DNA from: Streptomyces galbus
GTDB taxonomy: Bacteria > Actinomycetota > Actinomycetes > Streptomycetales > Streptomycetaceae
Assembly (NCBI RefSeq): GCF_005280195.1
Contig: NZ_SZPR01000031.1
Span: forward strand, 1-64,000
Length of the DNA: 64,000 nt
Direction: 5' to 3'
Both the position numbers and the translations under genes were made by a program. Below are positions 1 through 7,770 of this stretch, piece after piece. Within the stretch, counting starts at the first letter, position 1. Every line of letters begins with the position of its first letter. Below the pieces are notes generated by a model that had not been told where the DNA came from, made no database searches, and saw nothing but the letters and a program-made list of their open reading frames with translations.

Positions 1-105
1 GCGTTTCCGACTCTATCAGATCTTTCCGATCCGATTTCCTCGGTGCTTTCCAGTCGACCGCTTTTGTTTCGCGGTTTCCTTTCCGGCGTCTCCGACTTTA
101 TCAGA
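1..105. repeat. Imperfect 20-bp direct repeat in an AT-richer edge region
   Basis: Bases 1-20 and 86-105 are the same 20-mer with two mismatches; both contain the core TCCGACT.TATCAGA. The stretch between them is clearly richer in T and A than the rest of the window and has no open frame with Streptomyces codon bias. The first copy sits at the window edge, so more copies may lie to the left. No function can be assigned from the sequence. Confidence 0.5.
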
Positions 106-193
106 AGTTCTGAGCCGGATTTCCGCCCCTCCCGGGACGTCCCGGTGCTCGAAGCTGACCGGGTTCCCTCGGAGGCGGAGCCGTAAACGTACT

Positions 194-233
194 GGAGCGG
201 GGCGCCCCGATGCAAATCGAGGGGCCCCGCTCC
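194..233 (-). terminator. Rho-independent-type hairpin after the RNase J gene
   Basis: Ten bases at 194-203 are perfectly complementary to 224-233 and enclose a 20-nt loop that can pair partly. It lies 33 bp past the RNase J stop codon. There is no U tract, which is usual for Streptomyces terminators. Confidence 0.6.
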
Positions 234-265
234 GGGTTCGTACGGTCGGACGGCCCGACGAGACG

Positions 266-1951
266 TCAGACCTCCACCACGACCGGCAGGATCATCGGCC
301 GGCGGCGGTAGGTGTCGGAGACCCACTTGCCCAGCGTCCGGCGGACCAGTTGCTGCAGCTGGTGGGGCTCGACCACGCCGTCCTGGGCGGAGCGCTCCAG
401 GACTTCGGTGATCCTCGGGATGACGTCGGTGAAGGCCGAGTCGTCGATGCCCGAGCCGCGGGCCTGCACGTGCGGGCTCCCGGTGATCTTGCCGGTGGAG
501 GAGTCCATCACCACGAAGACCGAGATGATGCCCTCGTCGCCGAGGATCTTGCGGTCCTTCAGCGCCGGCTCGCCGACGCCGCCGACCGAGAGGCCGTCGA
601 CGTAGACGTAGCCCGCCTGCACCTTGCCGGAGATCTTCGCCTTGCCCCCGACGAGGTCGACGACCACGCCGTCCTCGGCGATCACGATGCGGTCGTGCGG
701 GACGCCGGTGAGGGCGCCCAGCTCGGCGTTGGCGCGCAGGTGCCGCCATTCGCCGTGGACCGGCATCAGGTTCTTCGGGCGGCAGATGTTGTAGAAGTAC
801 AGCAGCTCGCCCGCGGAGGCGTGGCCCGAGACGTGGACCTTGGCGTTGCCCTTGTGGACGACGTTGGCGCCCCACCGGGTCAGCCCGTTGATCACGCGGT
901 AGACCGCGTTCTCGTTGCCGGGGATCAGGGACGAGGCCAGGATCACCGTGTCGCCCGAGACGATGCGGATCTGGTGGTCCCGGTTGGCCATGCGGGAGAG
1001 CGCGGCCATCGGTTCGCCCTGGGAGCCCGTGCAGACCAGCACGACCTCGTCGTCGGGCAGGTCGTCCAGCGTCTTGACGTCGACGACCAGGCCCGGCGGG
1101 ACCTTCAGGTAGCCGAGGTCGCGGGCGATGCCCATGTTGCGGACCATCGAGCGGCCGACGAAGGCGACCCGGCGTCCGTACTCGTGGGCGGCGTCCAGGA
1201 TCTGCTGGATGCGGTGGACGTGGCTGGCGAAGCTGGCCACGATGATCCGCTTGCGGGCGCTCGCGAAGACCTGGCGCAGGACGTTGGAGATGTCGCGCTC
1301 GGGCGGGACGAAGCCGGGCACCTCCGCATTCGTCGAGTCGGCGAGGAGGAGGTCGATGCCCTCCTCGCTCAGCCGCGCGAACGCGTGCAGGTCCGTGAGG
1401 CGGTTGTCCAGCGGCAACTGGTCCATCTTGAAGTCGCCGGTGTGGACGACCATGCCCGCGGGGGTGCGGATGGCGACGGCCAGCGCGTCCGGGATGGAGT
1501 GGTTGACCGCGACGAACTCGCAGTCGAAGGGACCGAGGCGCTCACGGTCCCCCTCCACCACCTCGAGGGTGTACGGGCGGATGCGGTGCTCCTGGAGCTT
1601 GGCCTCGATCAGGGCGAGGGTCAGCTTGGAGCCGATCAGCGGGATGTCCGGCTTCTCGCGCAGGAGGTAGGGGACGCCGCCGATGTGGTCTTCGTGGCCG
1701 TGCGTGAGGACGATGCCCTCGATGTCGTCGAGGCGGTCCCGGACGGAACTGAAGTCCGGCAGGATCAGGTCGATCCCGGGCTGCTCCTCCTCGGGGAAGA
1801 GCACGCCGCAGTCGACGATCAGCAGGCGGCCGTTGTACTCGAAGACCGTCATGTTGCGGCCGATCTCGCCGAGGCCGCCGAGCGGGGTGACCCGCAGGCC
1901 TCCAGCGGGGAGCGGCGGGGGCGGGCCGAGTTCAGGGTGCGGATGACTCAA
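266..1951 (-). CDS. rnj: Ribonuclease J
   Basis: A metallo-beta-lactamase/beta-CASP ribonuclease for 5'-3' exonucleolytic and endonucleolytic RNA turnover and rRNA maturation in the cytoplasm. The metal-binding H-G-H-E-D-H motif is near residues 84-89. It is followed by the D-S-T-N and H-V-S-G-H-A motifs of the family and a C-terminal RNase J domain. I place the start at the TTG at 1951, giving 561 aa beginning M-S-H-P-H-P-E-L, because GAGGAG lies six bases upstream. The frame also opens at a GTG at 1972, but that would place the SD sequence inside the gene. It is single-copy and monocistronic, and dapA lies upstream on the same strand. RNase J and PNPase (pnp, 6 kb away) share the RNA decay role. 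The family assignment is secure. Confidence 0.95.
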   Translation of the reverse strand: MSHPHPELGPPPPLPAGGLRVTPLGGLGEIGRNMTVFEYNGRLLIVDCGVLFPEEEQPGIDLILPDFSSVRDRLDDIEGIVLTHGHEDHIGGVPYLLREKPDIPLIGSKLTLALIEAKLQEHRIRPYTLEVVEGDRERLGPFDCEFVAVNHSIPDALAVAIRTPAGMVVHTGDFKMDQLPLDNRLTDLHAFARLSEEGIDLLLADSTNAEVPGFVPPERDISNVLRQVFASARKRIIVASFASHVHRIQQILDAAHEYGRRVAFVGRSMVRNMGIARDLGYLKVPPGLVVDVKTLDDLPDDEVVLVCTGSQGEPMAALSRMANRDHQIRIVSGDTVILASSLIPGNENAVYRVINGLTRWGANVVHKGNAKVHVSGHASAGELLYFYNICRPKNLMPVHGEWRHLRANAELGALTGVPHDRIVIAEDGVVVDLVGGKAKISGKVQAGYVYVDGLSVGGVGEPALKDRKILGDEGIISVFVVMDSSTGKITGSPHVQARGSGIDDSAFTDVIPRITEVLERSAQDGVVEPHQLQQLVRRTLGKWVSDTYRRRPMILPVVVEV

Positions 1952-2107
1952 AAGACTCTCCTCACCACGCACGCCACGTACCGGTCGGGCACGTGGCGCG
2001 CGTGACGTTCGTGCAGTAGCAGTTGTCGTTGTCTGGTGCAGGCACCGGTGGCCTGCGTATTCAGTTGTGGAGTCTGTGTGCGCGGTTCGGCGCGCGAAGT
2101 CTGGTGT

Positions 2108-3007
2108 TCAGAGCTGTACCCCGCCCGCGGCAAGATCGATCTTGAGCTGCTCGATCTCTTCGGCGGTGCACTCGATCATGGGCAGGCGCAGGGGGCCGGC
2201 CGGCAGGCCCTGGAGGGCGAGCGCGGCCTTGGTGGTCATGACGCCCTGGGTGCGGAACATGCCCGTGTAGACGGGCAGCAGCTTCTGGTGGATCTCGGCG
2301 GCCTTCTGGACGTCCCCGGAGACGAAGGCGTCGACGAGGGCGCGCAGGTCGGGGGTGACGACGTGGCCGACGACCGAGACGAAGCCGACCGCGCCCACGG
2401 AGAGCAGCGGCAGGTTCAGCATGTCGTCGCCGGAGTACCAGGCGAGGCCGGAGCGCGCGATGGCCCAGCTCGCCCGGCCGAGGTCGCCCTTGGCGTCCTT
2501 GTTGGCGACGATCCTCGGGTGCTCCGCGAGGCGGACCAGCGTCTCGGTGCTGATCGGGACGCCGCTGCGGCCGGGGATGTCGTAGAGCATGACCGGCAGC
2601 CCGGTGGCGTCGGCGACCGTCGTGAAGTGCCGGTACAGGCCCTCCTGCGGGGGCTTGTTGTAGTACGGCGTGACGACCAGCAGGCCGTGTGCGCCGGTGC
2701 GCTCGGCCGTGCGGGCCAGCTCGACGCTGTGGTGGGTGTCGTTGGTGCCGACTCCGGCGACCACGTGGGCCCGGTCGCCGACCGCCTCCAGTACGGCTCG
2801 TACGAGGTCCGCTTTCTCCGCGTCGCTGGTGGTCGGGGACTCGCCGGTGGTGCCGTTGACGATCAGGCCGTCGTTGCCTGCGTCCACCAGGTGGGTGGCG
2901 AGCCGCTGTGCGCCGTCGAGGTCGAGTGCGCCGTCCGCCGTGAACGGCGTGACCATGGCGGTGAGGACCCGCCCGAAGGGGGTCTGCGGAGTGGAGGTCG
3001 GAGCCAT
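2108..3007 (-). CDS. dapA: 4-hydroxy-tetrahydrodipicolinate synthase
   Basis: Condenses pyruvate with aspartate semialdehyde, the first committed step to lysine and diaminopimelate for the cell wall. The 299-aa length is normal for the family. The pyruvate-binding G-T-T-G-E loop is at 52-56, the catalytic-triad tyrosine is in L-Y-D-I-P-G-R (about 142), and the Schiff-base lysine is in V-A-N-K-D-A-K (about 170). The next pathway enzyme, dapB, is encoded 2.6 kb away on the same strand, separated by thyX and small membrane-protein genes. There is no convincing Shine-Dalgarno sequence before the ATG, and a -10-like hexamer lies only seven bases upstream, so the mRNA may be leaderless. Confidence 0.95.
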   Translation of the reverse strand: MAPTSTPQTPFGRVLTAMVTPFTADGALDLDGAQRLATHLVDAGNDGLIVNGTTGESPTTSDAEKADLVRAVLEAVGDRAHVVAGVGTNDTHHSVELARTAERTGAHGLLVVTPYYNKPPQEGLYRHFTTVADATGLPVMLYDIPGRSGVPISTETLVRLAEHPRIVANKDAKGDLGRASWAIARSGLAWYSGDDMLNLPLLSVGAVGFVSVVGHVVTPDLRALVDAFVSGDVQKAAEIHQKLLPVYTGMFRTQGVMTTKAALALQGLPAGPLRLPMIECTAEEIEQLKIDLAAGGVQL

Positions 3008-3014
3008 GGGTTAC

Positions 3015-3043
3015 ACGCTACTCGTTGCTCATCACGGGGTCTG
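3015..3043 (-). promoter_or_regulatory. Candidate dapA promoter giving a leaderless mRNA
   Basis: Read on the minus strand, CAGACC (3043-3038) and TAGCGT (3020-3015) are separated by 17 bases. Transcription would start at or within one base of the A of the dapA ATG at 3007. No SD-like purine run precedes that ATG. The -35 match is weak, so this is a sequence-based suggestion only. Confidence 0.4.
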
Positions 3044-3081
3044 CCCTCGGGGGGTCGCGACAAGTCCGGACAAAGGTGGAG

Positions 3082-3119
3082 CCCGGCACTGCCTGCTCGG
3101 GGGTTCAAGCAGTGCCGGG
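3082..3119 (-). terminator. Hairpin terminator after thyX
   Basis: A perfect 11-bp stem (3082-3092 with 3109-3119) encloses a 16-nt loop, about 100 bp past the thyX stop and before the dapA promoter region. It would stop thyX transcription from entering dapA. Confidence 0.65.
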
Positions 3120-3219
3120 TCCGTTCGATCAGGCTAGATGAACTTCTCGAAATGCCGCAATACGGACACCTCGGGCGGTGGAACCGTACATGTGTACCGC
3201 GCGGGCGCGCGGTGCCGCG

Positions 3220-3948
3220 TTACGGGGCCACGCGTCCGTTGGCGTTGTACGCGGCGTGGGTGAGCGGCATGAGCCGGGCCCACTCCGCCTCCATCCTCTC
3301 GCCGACCATCTCGATCTCCCGCTGCGGGAACGACGGCACCTTCGCCAGCTCGTGCTGGGTGCGCAGACCGAGGAAGTGCATCAGCGAGCGGGCGTTGCAG
3401 GTGGCGTACATCGAGGAGTACAGGCCGACCGGGAGGGCGGCGCGGGCGACCTCGCGCGCGACGCCCTCGGCGAGCATCTTCTGGTAGGCGGTGTACGCCT
3501 GCTCGTACGACTCCCGCAGGGTGTCGCTGACCGCGGCGTGCTGCGCCGCGGTGCCCTCGACGAACTCGTACTTGCCGGGGCGGCCCTGCTGGACCAGCTT
3601 GCGGGAGGTGTCCGGGACGTAGAAGACCGGCTGGAGCTCGCGGTAGCGGCCGGACTCCTCGTTGTACGACCAGCCGACGCGGTGCCGCATGAACTCGCGG
3701 AAGACGAAGATCGGGGCGCTGATGAAGAAGGTCATCGAGTTGTGCTCGAACGGGCTGCCGTGGCGGTCGCGCATCAGGTAGTTGATCAGACCCTTGGAGC
3801 GCTCGGGGTCCTTGCTCAGTTCCGCCAGGGACTGCTCGCCGGCGGTGGAGACGCGGGCGGCGAAGAGCACGTCGGCATCGGAAGCGCTGGACTTCACCAG
3901 CTCGACGGTGACGTCACTGCGGAACGTGAGCGACTCGGGGCTGGTCAC
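3220..3948 (-). CDS. thyX: Flavin-dependent thymidylate synthase ThyX
   Basis: Makes dTMP from dUMP using methylene-tetrahydrofolate, FAD and NADPH. The ThyX signature R-H-R-x7-S is present as RHRVGWSYNEES. The substrate-contacting region Y-A-T-C-N-A-R-S-L and the C-terminal Q-R-E-I-E pattern are also present. I chose the GTG at 3948 (242 aa, starting M-T-S-P-E-S-L), which matches the usual family length and has GGAAGGA upstream. An ATG at 4059 with AAAGG five bases before it would add 37 residues of low-complexity Arg/Ala-rich sequence and cannot be ruled out. The next gene upstream is divergent. Confidence 0.93.
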   Translation of the reverse strand: MTSPESLTFRSDVTVELVKSSASDADVLFAARVSTAGEQSLAELSKDPERSKGLINYLMRDRHGSPFEHNSMTFFISAPIFVFREFMRHRVGWSYNEESGRYRELQPVFYVPDTSRKLVQQGRPGKYEFVEGTAAQHAAVSDTLRESYEQAYTAYQKMLAEGVAREVARAALPVGLYSSMYATCNARSLMHFLGLRTQHELAKVPSFPQREIEMVGERMEAEWARLMPLTHAAYNANGRVAP

Positions 3949-4146
3949 GGGGGTGGCGGTCCTTCCATCACTGCTGTGGTCGGCCACCACCTTACGGGGC
4001 GCCCGGCGGGCCCCCGGCACCCTCGGCCGCCGAGATGCGGCAGAGATTTCTTCGGACATGGGCACCTTTTGTGCCACTCGTGCGTCTGAATCGGTGAGGT
4101 CCGCTAGTTCGATCACGAACCCTGACACGAGAGGAGCTGCACCCCG

Positions 4147-4401
4147 ATGTTCCGTCGGCGTGAGCCCGTGCCCTTCGCCTTCCTGGCCGAGGCGGAGCGG
4201 TTCCGCAGCAATGTCACCCCGCCCCCGCGGCAGCGCGCGTCCGCCGGTGAGACGGCCGGGCGCTGGCTGCTGGGGCTCACCATCGTGGCCGCACTCGTCG
4301 GCGCGCTGATCGTGGGGATGCCGGCGCTGTCGCTCGACCACTCGGTGCCGGTGCAGCAGTCGCAGGCGTCCCAGCCGTCCCACTCGTCCCAGGGACACTG
4401 A
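4147..4401 (+). CDS. Small single-pass membrane protein of unknown function
   Basis: 84 aa. The N-terminal 35 residues are charged and presumably cytoplasmic. One hydrophobic helix follows (about 40-62, W-L-L-G-L-T-I-V-A-A-L-V-G-A-L-I-V), then a short Ser/Gln-rich tail ending in S-Q-G-H. The ATG is preceded by a GAGAGGAG purine run at a normal distance. It is divergent from thyX and runs into the next membrane-protein gene after 91 bp. I do not recognise a family; similar small proteins are common at this chromosomal position in Streptomyces. No function is proposed. Confidence 0.7.
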   Translation: MFRRREPVPFAFLAEAERFRSNVTPPPRQRASAGETAGRWLLGLTIVAALVGALIVGMPALSLDHSVPVQQSQASQPSHSSQGH

Positions 4402-4492
4402 CCCCTTCCCGGGCTTCGAAGGTGGTGAGCGGCGACCCGGACGGATAGCCTCACCGGTCACAGCTCCAGCATGGATCGAGTGAGGACCACCC

Positions 4493-5044
4493 GTGCCCCT
4501 GCCCTTCCTGACGGCCGATCACGCCTTCGAGGCCGCGGACGACGTCGCACTGCCCCACGACGACCACGAGCGCTGGCGGCGCCCCTACCGGCCCGGCCCC
4601 TGGCGGGTCGGCGTGGCGGCGGTCCTGCTGCTGCTGGCCTCGTTCGTGCTGTTCGCGGCGGTCCTCATCGCGCTCACCGGCTCCCTGACCGAGGCCGCGA
4701 CGGTCTTCGGGCTGTCGCTGCTCGTCATCGCCGGGGCGCTGCGGATGCTGCGGATGGGCGTGTGGGTCAGCTCGCACGGGCTGCGGCAGGTCGCCTTCCT
4801 CGTCACGCGGACGGTGCCGTGGAACCGGGTCGGCGCGGTGCGGACGGTGCAGCAGCCGGTGCGCTGGCTGGGGCTGCCGAGGACCGTGCAGGGGCAGGCG
4901 CTCGTCCTCGTCAGGACCGGCCGCGGCGCGGAGGACGCCGTACCCCTGCTGACCACGCACGACGCGGACTTCCTGGCGCGCCACGAGGCCTTCGACCGGG
5001 CGGCCGACACGGTCGAGGCGTGGGCCGCGGAGAACGCGGGCTGA
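4493..5044 (+). CDS. Two-helix membrane protein with a PH-like region
   Basis: 183 aa starting at GTG 4493. After a charged N-terminus come two closely spaced transmembrane helices (about 43-66 and 69-86). A soluble domain follows with the pattern V-S-S-H-G-L-R, V-P-W-N-R-V-G-A-V-R. That pattern resembles the bacterial PH-like domains found in many actinobacterial membrane proteins, where G-I-R-x(n)-W-x-x-I is typical. It ends with a short acidic helix. The hairpin at 5063-5103 closes the unit. The role is unknown and the PH-like reading is an inference from the motif alone. Confidence 0.75.
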   Translation: MPLPFLTADHAFEAADDVALPHDDHERWRRPYRPGPWRVGVAAVLLLLASFVLFAAVLIALTGSLTEAATVFGLSLLVIAGALRMLRMGVWVSSHGLRQVAFLVTRTVPWNRVGAVRTVQQPVRWLGLPRTVQGQALVLVRTGRGAEDAVPLLTTHDADFLARHEAFDRAADTVEAWAAENAG

Positions 5045-5062
5045 CGCCGCGCGGACGCACGC

Positions 5063-5103
5063 GCGAAGGGGCCGACCCGCCGGGTGCGGGTCGGCCCCTT
5101 CGC
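5063..5103. terminator. Bidirectional hairpin terminator between convergent genes
   Basis: A perfect 17-bp stem (5063-5079 with 5087-5103) with a 7-nt loop lies between the plus-strand membrane-protein gene and the minus-strand gene ending at 5151. Its arms end in GCGAAG/CTTCGC. It is one of the strongest terminators in the window. Confidence 0.8.
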
Positions 5104-5150
5104 TGTGCTCGGTCGGCCTGGTCGACGACGTGCCCCCAGGAACTGACGCC

Positions 5151-5603
5151 TCACGTCTGGACGGGCTTGCCGTCGTGCAGGGCTATGGCGCGCTGCATCG
5201 CCTTGCGGGCGCGCGGGGTGTCGCGGGCGTCGTGGTAGGCGACGGCGAGGCGGAACCAGGTGCGCCAGTCGTCGGGCGCGGCCTCCGTCTCGGCCTTGCG
5301 CCGGGCGAAGACCTCGTCCGCCGACTCCCGGTCGATGCGGCCGCTGGGGGTGCGCCGCAGCTCGTCGACGGGCAGGCCGCCCTCGGCGTCGAGTTCGGCG
5401 GCCAGGGCGTTGGCCCGGCGGACGAACTGGGTGTTCTTCCACAGGAACCACAGGCCGATGACCGGCAGGACCAGCACCGCCACGCCGAAGGTGACGGTGA
5501 CGACCGTGCCGGACTGGATGAGCAGGACGCCTCGGCTGCCGACCAGGACGAAGTAGAAGACCAGGACGGCGGCCGTGACGAGGTAGGACAGCTTGGCTCG
5601 CAT
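5151..5603 (-). CDS. Membrane protein with a short TPR-like C-terminus
   Basis: 150 aa from the ATG at 5603, eight bases after the dapB stop, so the two are almost certainly co-transcribed. Two transmembrane helices (about 5-25 and 35-54) are followed by a charged linker. The C-terminal helical segment (W-R-T-W-F-R-L-A-V-A-Y-H-D-A-R-D-T-P-R-A-R-K-A-M-Q-R-A-I-A) has the spacing of one tetratricopeptide repeat. Longer in-frame starts would overlap dapB and are rejected. Function is unknown. Confidence 0.75.
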   Translation of the reverse strand: MRAKLSYLVTAAVLVFYFVLVGSRGVLLIQSGTVVTVTFGVAVLVLPVIGLWFLWKNTQFVRRANALAAELDAEGGLPVDELRRTPSGRIDRESADEVFARRKAETEAAPDDWRTWFRLAVAYHDARDTPRARKAMQRAIALHDGKPVQT

Positions 5604-5611
5604 GGTTCGGG

Positions 5612-6364
5612 TCAGCCCAGGTCCAGGAAGTGTTCCAGGCCGAAGGTCAGGCCGGGCGTCGTCACGACCCGGCGGGCGCCCAGCAGGATGCCCGGCATGA
5701 AGCTGCTGTGGTGCAGGGAGTCGTGCCGGACGGTGAGGGTCTCGCCCTCGCCGCCGAGCAGGACCTCCTGGTGGGCCAGCAGGCCCCGCAGCCGGACCGC
5801 GTGCACCGGCACCCCGTCGACGTCCGCACCGCGGGCGCCGTCCAGGGCGGTGGTGGTCGCGTCCGGCGCGGGGGCGGTGCCGGCCTTGGCGCGGGCCTCG
5901 GCGATGAGCTGGGCGGTGCGCGTGGCGGTGCCCGAGGGGGCGTCCACCTTGTTCGGGTGGTGCAGCTCGACGACCTCCACCGACTCGAAGTACGGCGCGG
6001 CGATCTGCGCGAACTTCATGGTGAGCACGGCGCCGATGGAGAAGTTCGGCGCGATGAGCACCCCGGTCTGCGGGGAGCCGGCCAGCCACTCCTGGAGGCG
6101 GGTCAGGCGCTCGTCGTTCCAGCCGGTGGTGCCGACGACGGCGTGGATGCCGTGCCCGACGCAGAACTCGAGGTTGTCCATGACCGAGGCGGGCGTGGTC
6201 AGTTCCACGGCCACCTGGGCGCCGGCGCCGGTGAGCGCCTCGAGGGAGTCGCCCCGGCCGAGGGCGGCCACCAGCTCCATGTCCTCGGCGGCCTCGACGG
6301 CCCGGACCGCCTCGGAACCGATCCGGCCCTTGGCGCCGAGGACCGCCACGCGCAGCTTGCTCAT
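5612..6364 (-). CDS. dapB: 4-hydroxy-tetrahydrodipicolinate reductase
   Basis: Reduces the DapA product with NAD(P)H in the lysine/diaminopimelate pathway. 250 aa from the ATG at 6364, which has AAAGGAAG upstream. The N-terminal Rossmann motif V-L-G-A-K-G-R-I-G is at about residues 8-16. The family signature E-L-H-H-P-N-K-V-D-A-P-S-G-T-A, which holds the catalytic His pair and Lys, is in the middle. The 150-aa membrane-protein gene follows after eight bases and the M16 peptidase gene precedes it by 26 bp, so dapB is probably read in the rpsO-pnp-M16 transcript direction. Confidence 0.95.
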   Translation of the reverse strand: MSKLRVAVLGAKGRIGSEAVRAVEAAEDMELVAALGRGDSLEALTGAGAQVAVELTTPASVMDNLEFCVGHGIHAVVGTTGWNDERLTRLQEWLAGSPQTGVLIAPNFSIGAVLTMKFAQIAAPYFESVEVVELHHPNKVDAPSGTATRTAQLIAEARAKAGTAPAPDATTTALDGARGADVDGVPVHAVRLRGLLAHQEVLLGGEGETLTVRHDSLHHSSFMPGILLGARRVVTTPGLTFGLEHFLDLG

Positions 6365-6390
6365 GTCTGTTGCTTCCTTTGCCAGGTGGG

Positions 6391-7770
6391 TCAGGCGACC
6401 GCGTCGTGCAGGCGCGCGGCCTGCTTGTCCTTCAGGGGGCCGATGACCGACAGCGACGGGCGCCGGCCCAGGACCTCGCGGGCCACCTCGCGGACGTCGT
6501 CCGGGGTCACGGCCGCTATCCGGGACAGCATGTCGTCGACGGACATCTGCTCGCCCCAGCACAGCTCGCTCTTGCCGATGCGGTTCATCAGCGCACCGGT
6601 GTCCTCCAGGCCGAGGACCGTGGAGCCCTTGAGCTGGCCGATGGCGCGGTCGATCTCGTCGTCGGACAGGCCGTGCTGGGCGACCTGGTCGAGTTCGTCG
6701 CGGCAGATCTTCAGCACGTCGTGGACCTGGCTGGGCCGGCAGCCGGCGTACACGCCGAACAGGCCGCAGTCGGCGAACCCCGAGGTGTACGAGTACACGC
6801 TGTAGGCCAGGCCGCGCTTCTCGCGGACCTCCTGGAACAGCCGTGAGGACATCCCGCCGCCCAGAGCGGTGTTGAGGACGCCCAGGGCCCAGCGGCGGTC
6901 GTCCGTGCGGGACAGGCCGGGCATGCCGAGGACGACGTGCGCCTGCTCGGTCTTGCGGCCGAGCAGCTCGACGCGGCCGGCGGTGCGCAGGGTGCGGCTG
7001 CCGCCGCGCGGGGCGACGGGCACGGCGTCCGGGTCGCGCAGCGCGCCGGACTTCTCGAAGGCGGCGCGGACCTGGCGGACGACCTTGTGGTGGTCGACGT
7101 TGCCGGCGCAGGCGACCACCAGGTGGGTGGGGTCGTAGTGCTTCTTGTAGAAGCGGCGGATGCGGTCCGCGGTGAGGGCGTTGACCGTGTCGACCGTGCC
7201 GAGGACGGGGCGGCCGAGGGGGTTGTCGCCGAACATCGTGTGCGCGAACAGGTCGTGCACGCAGTCGCCCGGGTCGTCCTCGGTCATCGCGATCTCCTCG
7301 AGGATGGCGCCCCGCTCGACGTCGACGTCCTCCTGGAGGATCAGCGAGCCCGTGAGCATGTCGCAGACGACGTCTATGGCGAGCGGCAGGTCGGCGTCGA
7401 GCACGCGCGCGTAGTAGCACGTGTACTCCTTCGCCGTGAAGGCGTTCATCTCGCCGCCGACCGCGTCGAGGGCGGCGGAGATGTCCAGGGCGCTGCGCTT
7501 GTGGGTGCCCTTGAACAGGAGGTGCTCGAGGTAGTGCGTGGCGCCGTTCAGCGCGGGGGTCTCGTCGCGGGACCCGACGTGCGCCCAGATGCCGAAGGTC
7601 GCGGAGCGGACCGAGGGCAGGGTCTCGGTGACGATGCGCAGACCGCCAGGGAGGGTGGTCCTGCGGACCGTGCCGGTGCCGTCGGTCCCCTTGATGAGGG
7701 TTTGGGTACGGGCGACGGCCCGCGCCTCCGAGGAGGTGCGGGCCGTCGCCGTGGAGCTGCTCGACGTCAC
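6391..7770 (-). CDS. M16 family zinc metallopeptidase (processing-peptidase type)
   Basis: 459 aa. It carries the inverted zincin motif H-Y-L-E-H (H-x-x-E-H) inside T-H-Y-L-E-H-L-L-F-K-G-T. The distal zinc glutamate is in the E-R-G-A-I-L-E-E-I helix about 75 residues later. The C-terminal half is the inactive M16 repeat (G-G-G-M-S-S-R-L-F-Q-E-V-R-E-K-R-G-L-A-Y-S-V). This is the family of bacterial PreP/MPP-like peptidases, and the substrate is unknown. The start overlaps the pnp stop as ATGA, which implies translational coupling. An M16 gene directly after pnp is a conserved actinobacterial arrangement. Confidence 0.9.
   Translation of the reverse strand: MTSSSSTATARTSSEARAVARTQTLIKGTDGTGTVRRTTLPGGLRIVTETLPSVRSATFGIWAHVGSRDETPALNGATHYLEHLLFKGTHKRSALDISAALDAVGGEMNAFTAKEYTCYYARVLDADLPLAIDVVCDMLTGSLILQEDVDVERGAILEEIAMTEDDPGDCVHDLFAHTMFGDNPLGRPVLGTVDTVNALTADRIRRFYKKHYDPTHLVVACAGNVDHHKVVRQVRAAFEKSGALRDPDAVPVAPRGGSRTLRTAGRVELLGRKTEQAHVVLGMPGLSRTDDRRWALGVLNTALGGGMSSRLFQEVREKRGLAYSVYSYTSGFADCGLFGVYAGCRPSQVHDVLKICRDELDQVAQHGLSDDEIDRAIGQLKGSTVLGLEDTGALMNRIGKSELCWGEQMSVDDMLSRIAAVTPDDVREVAREVLGRRPSLSVIGPLKDKQAARLHDAVA

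Noticed and set aside
350..2005. Long plus-strand open frame opposite RNase J
   Set aside because: It is the antisense shadow of rnj: Asp/Val/Gly-rich composition, no RBS and no domain, a normal effect of high GC third positions.
2108..3081. Lysine riboswitch before dapA
   Set aside because: There is essentially no leader between the candidate promoter and the ATG, and no conserved aptamer core was found.
4060..4461. N-terminal extension of ThyX to 413 aa
   Set aside because: Runs across the divergent promoter and into the small membrane-protein gene; the family length supports the start at 3948 (or at most 4059).
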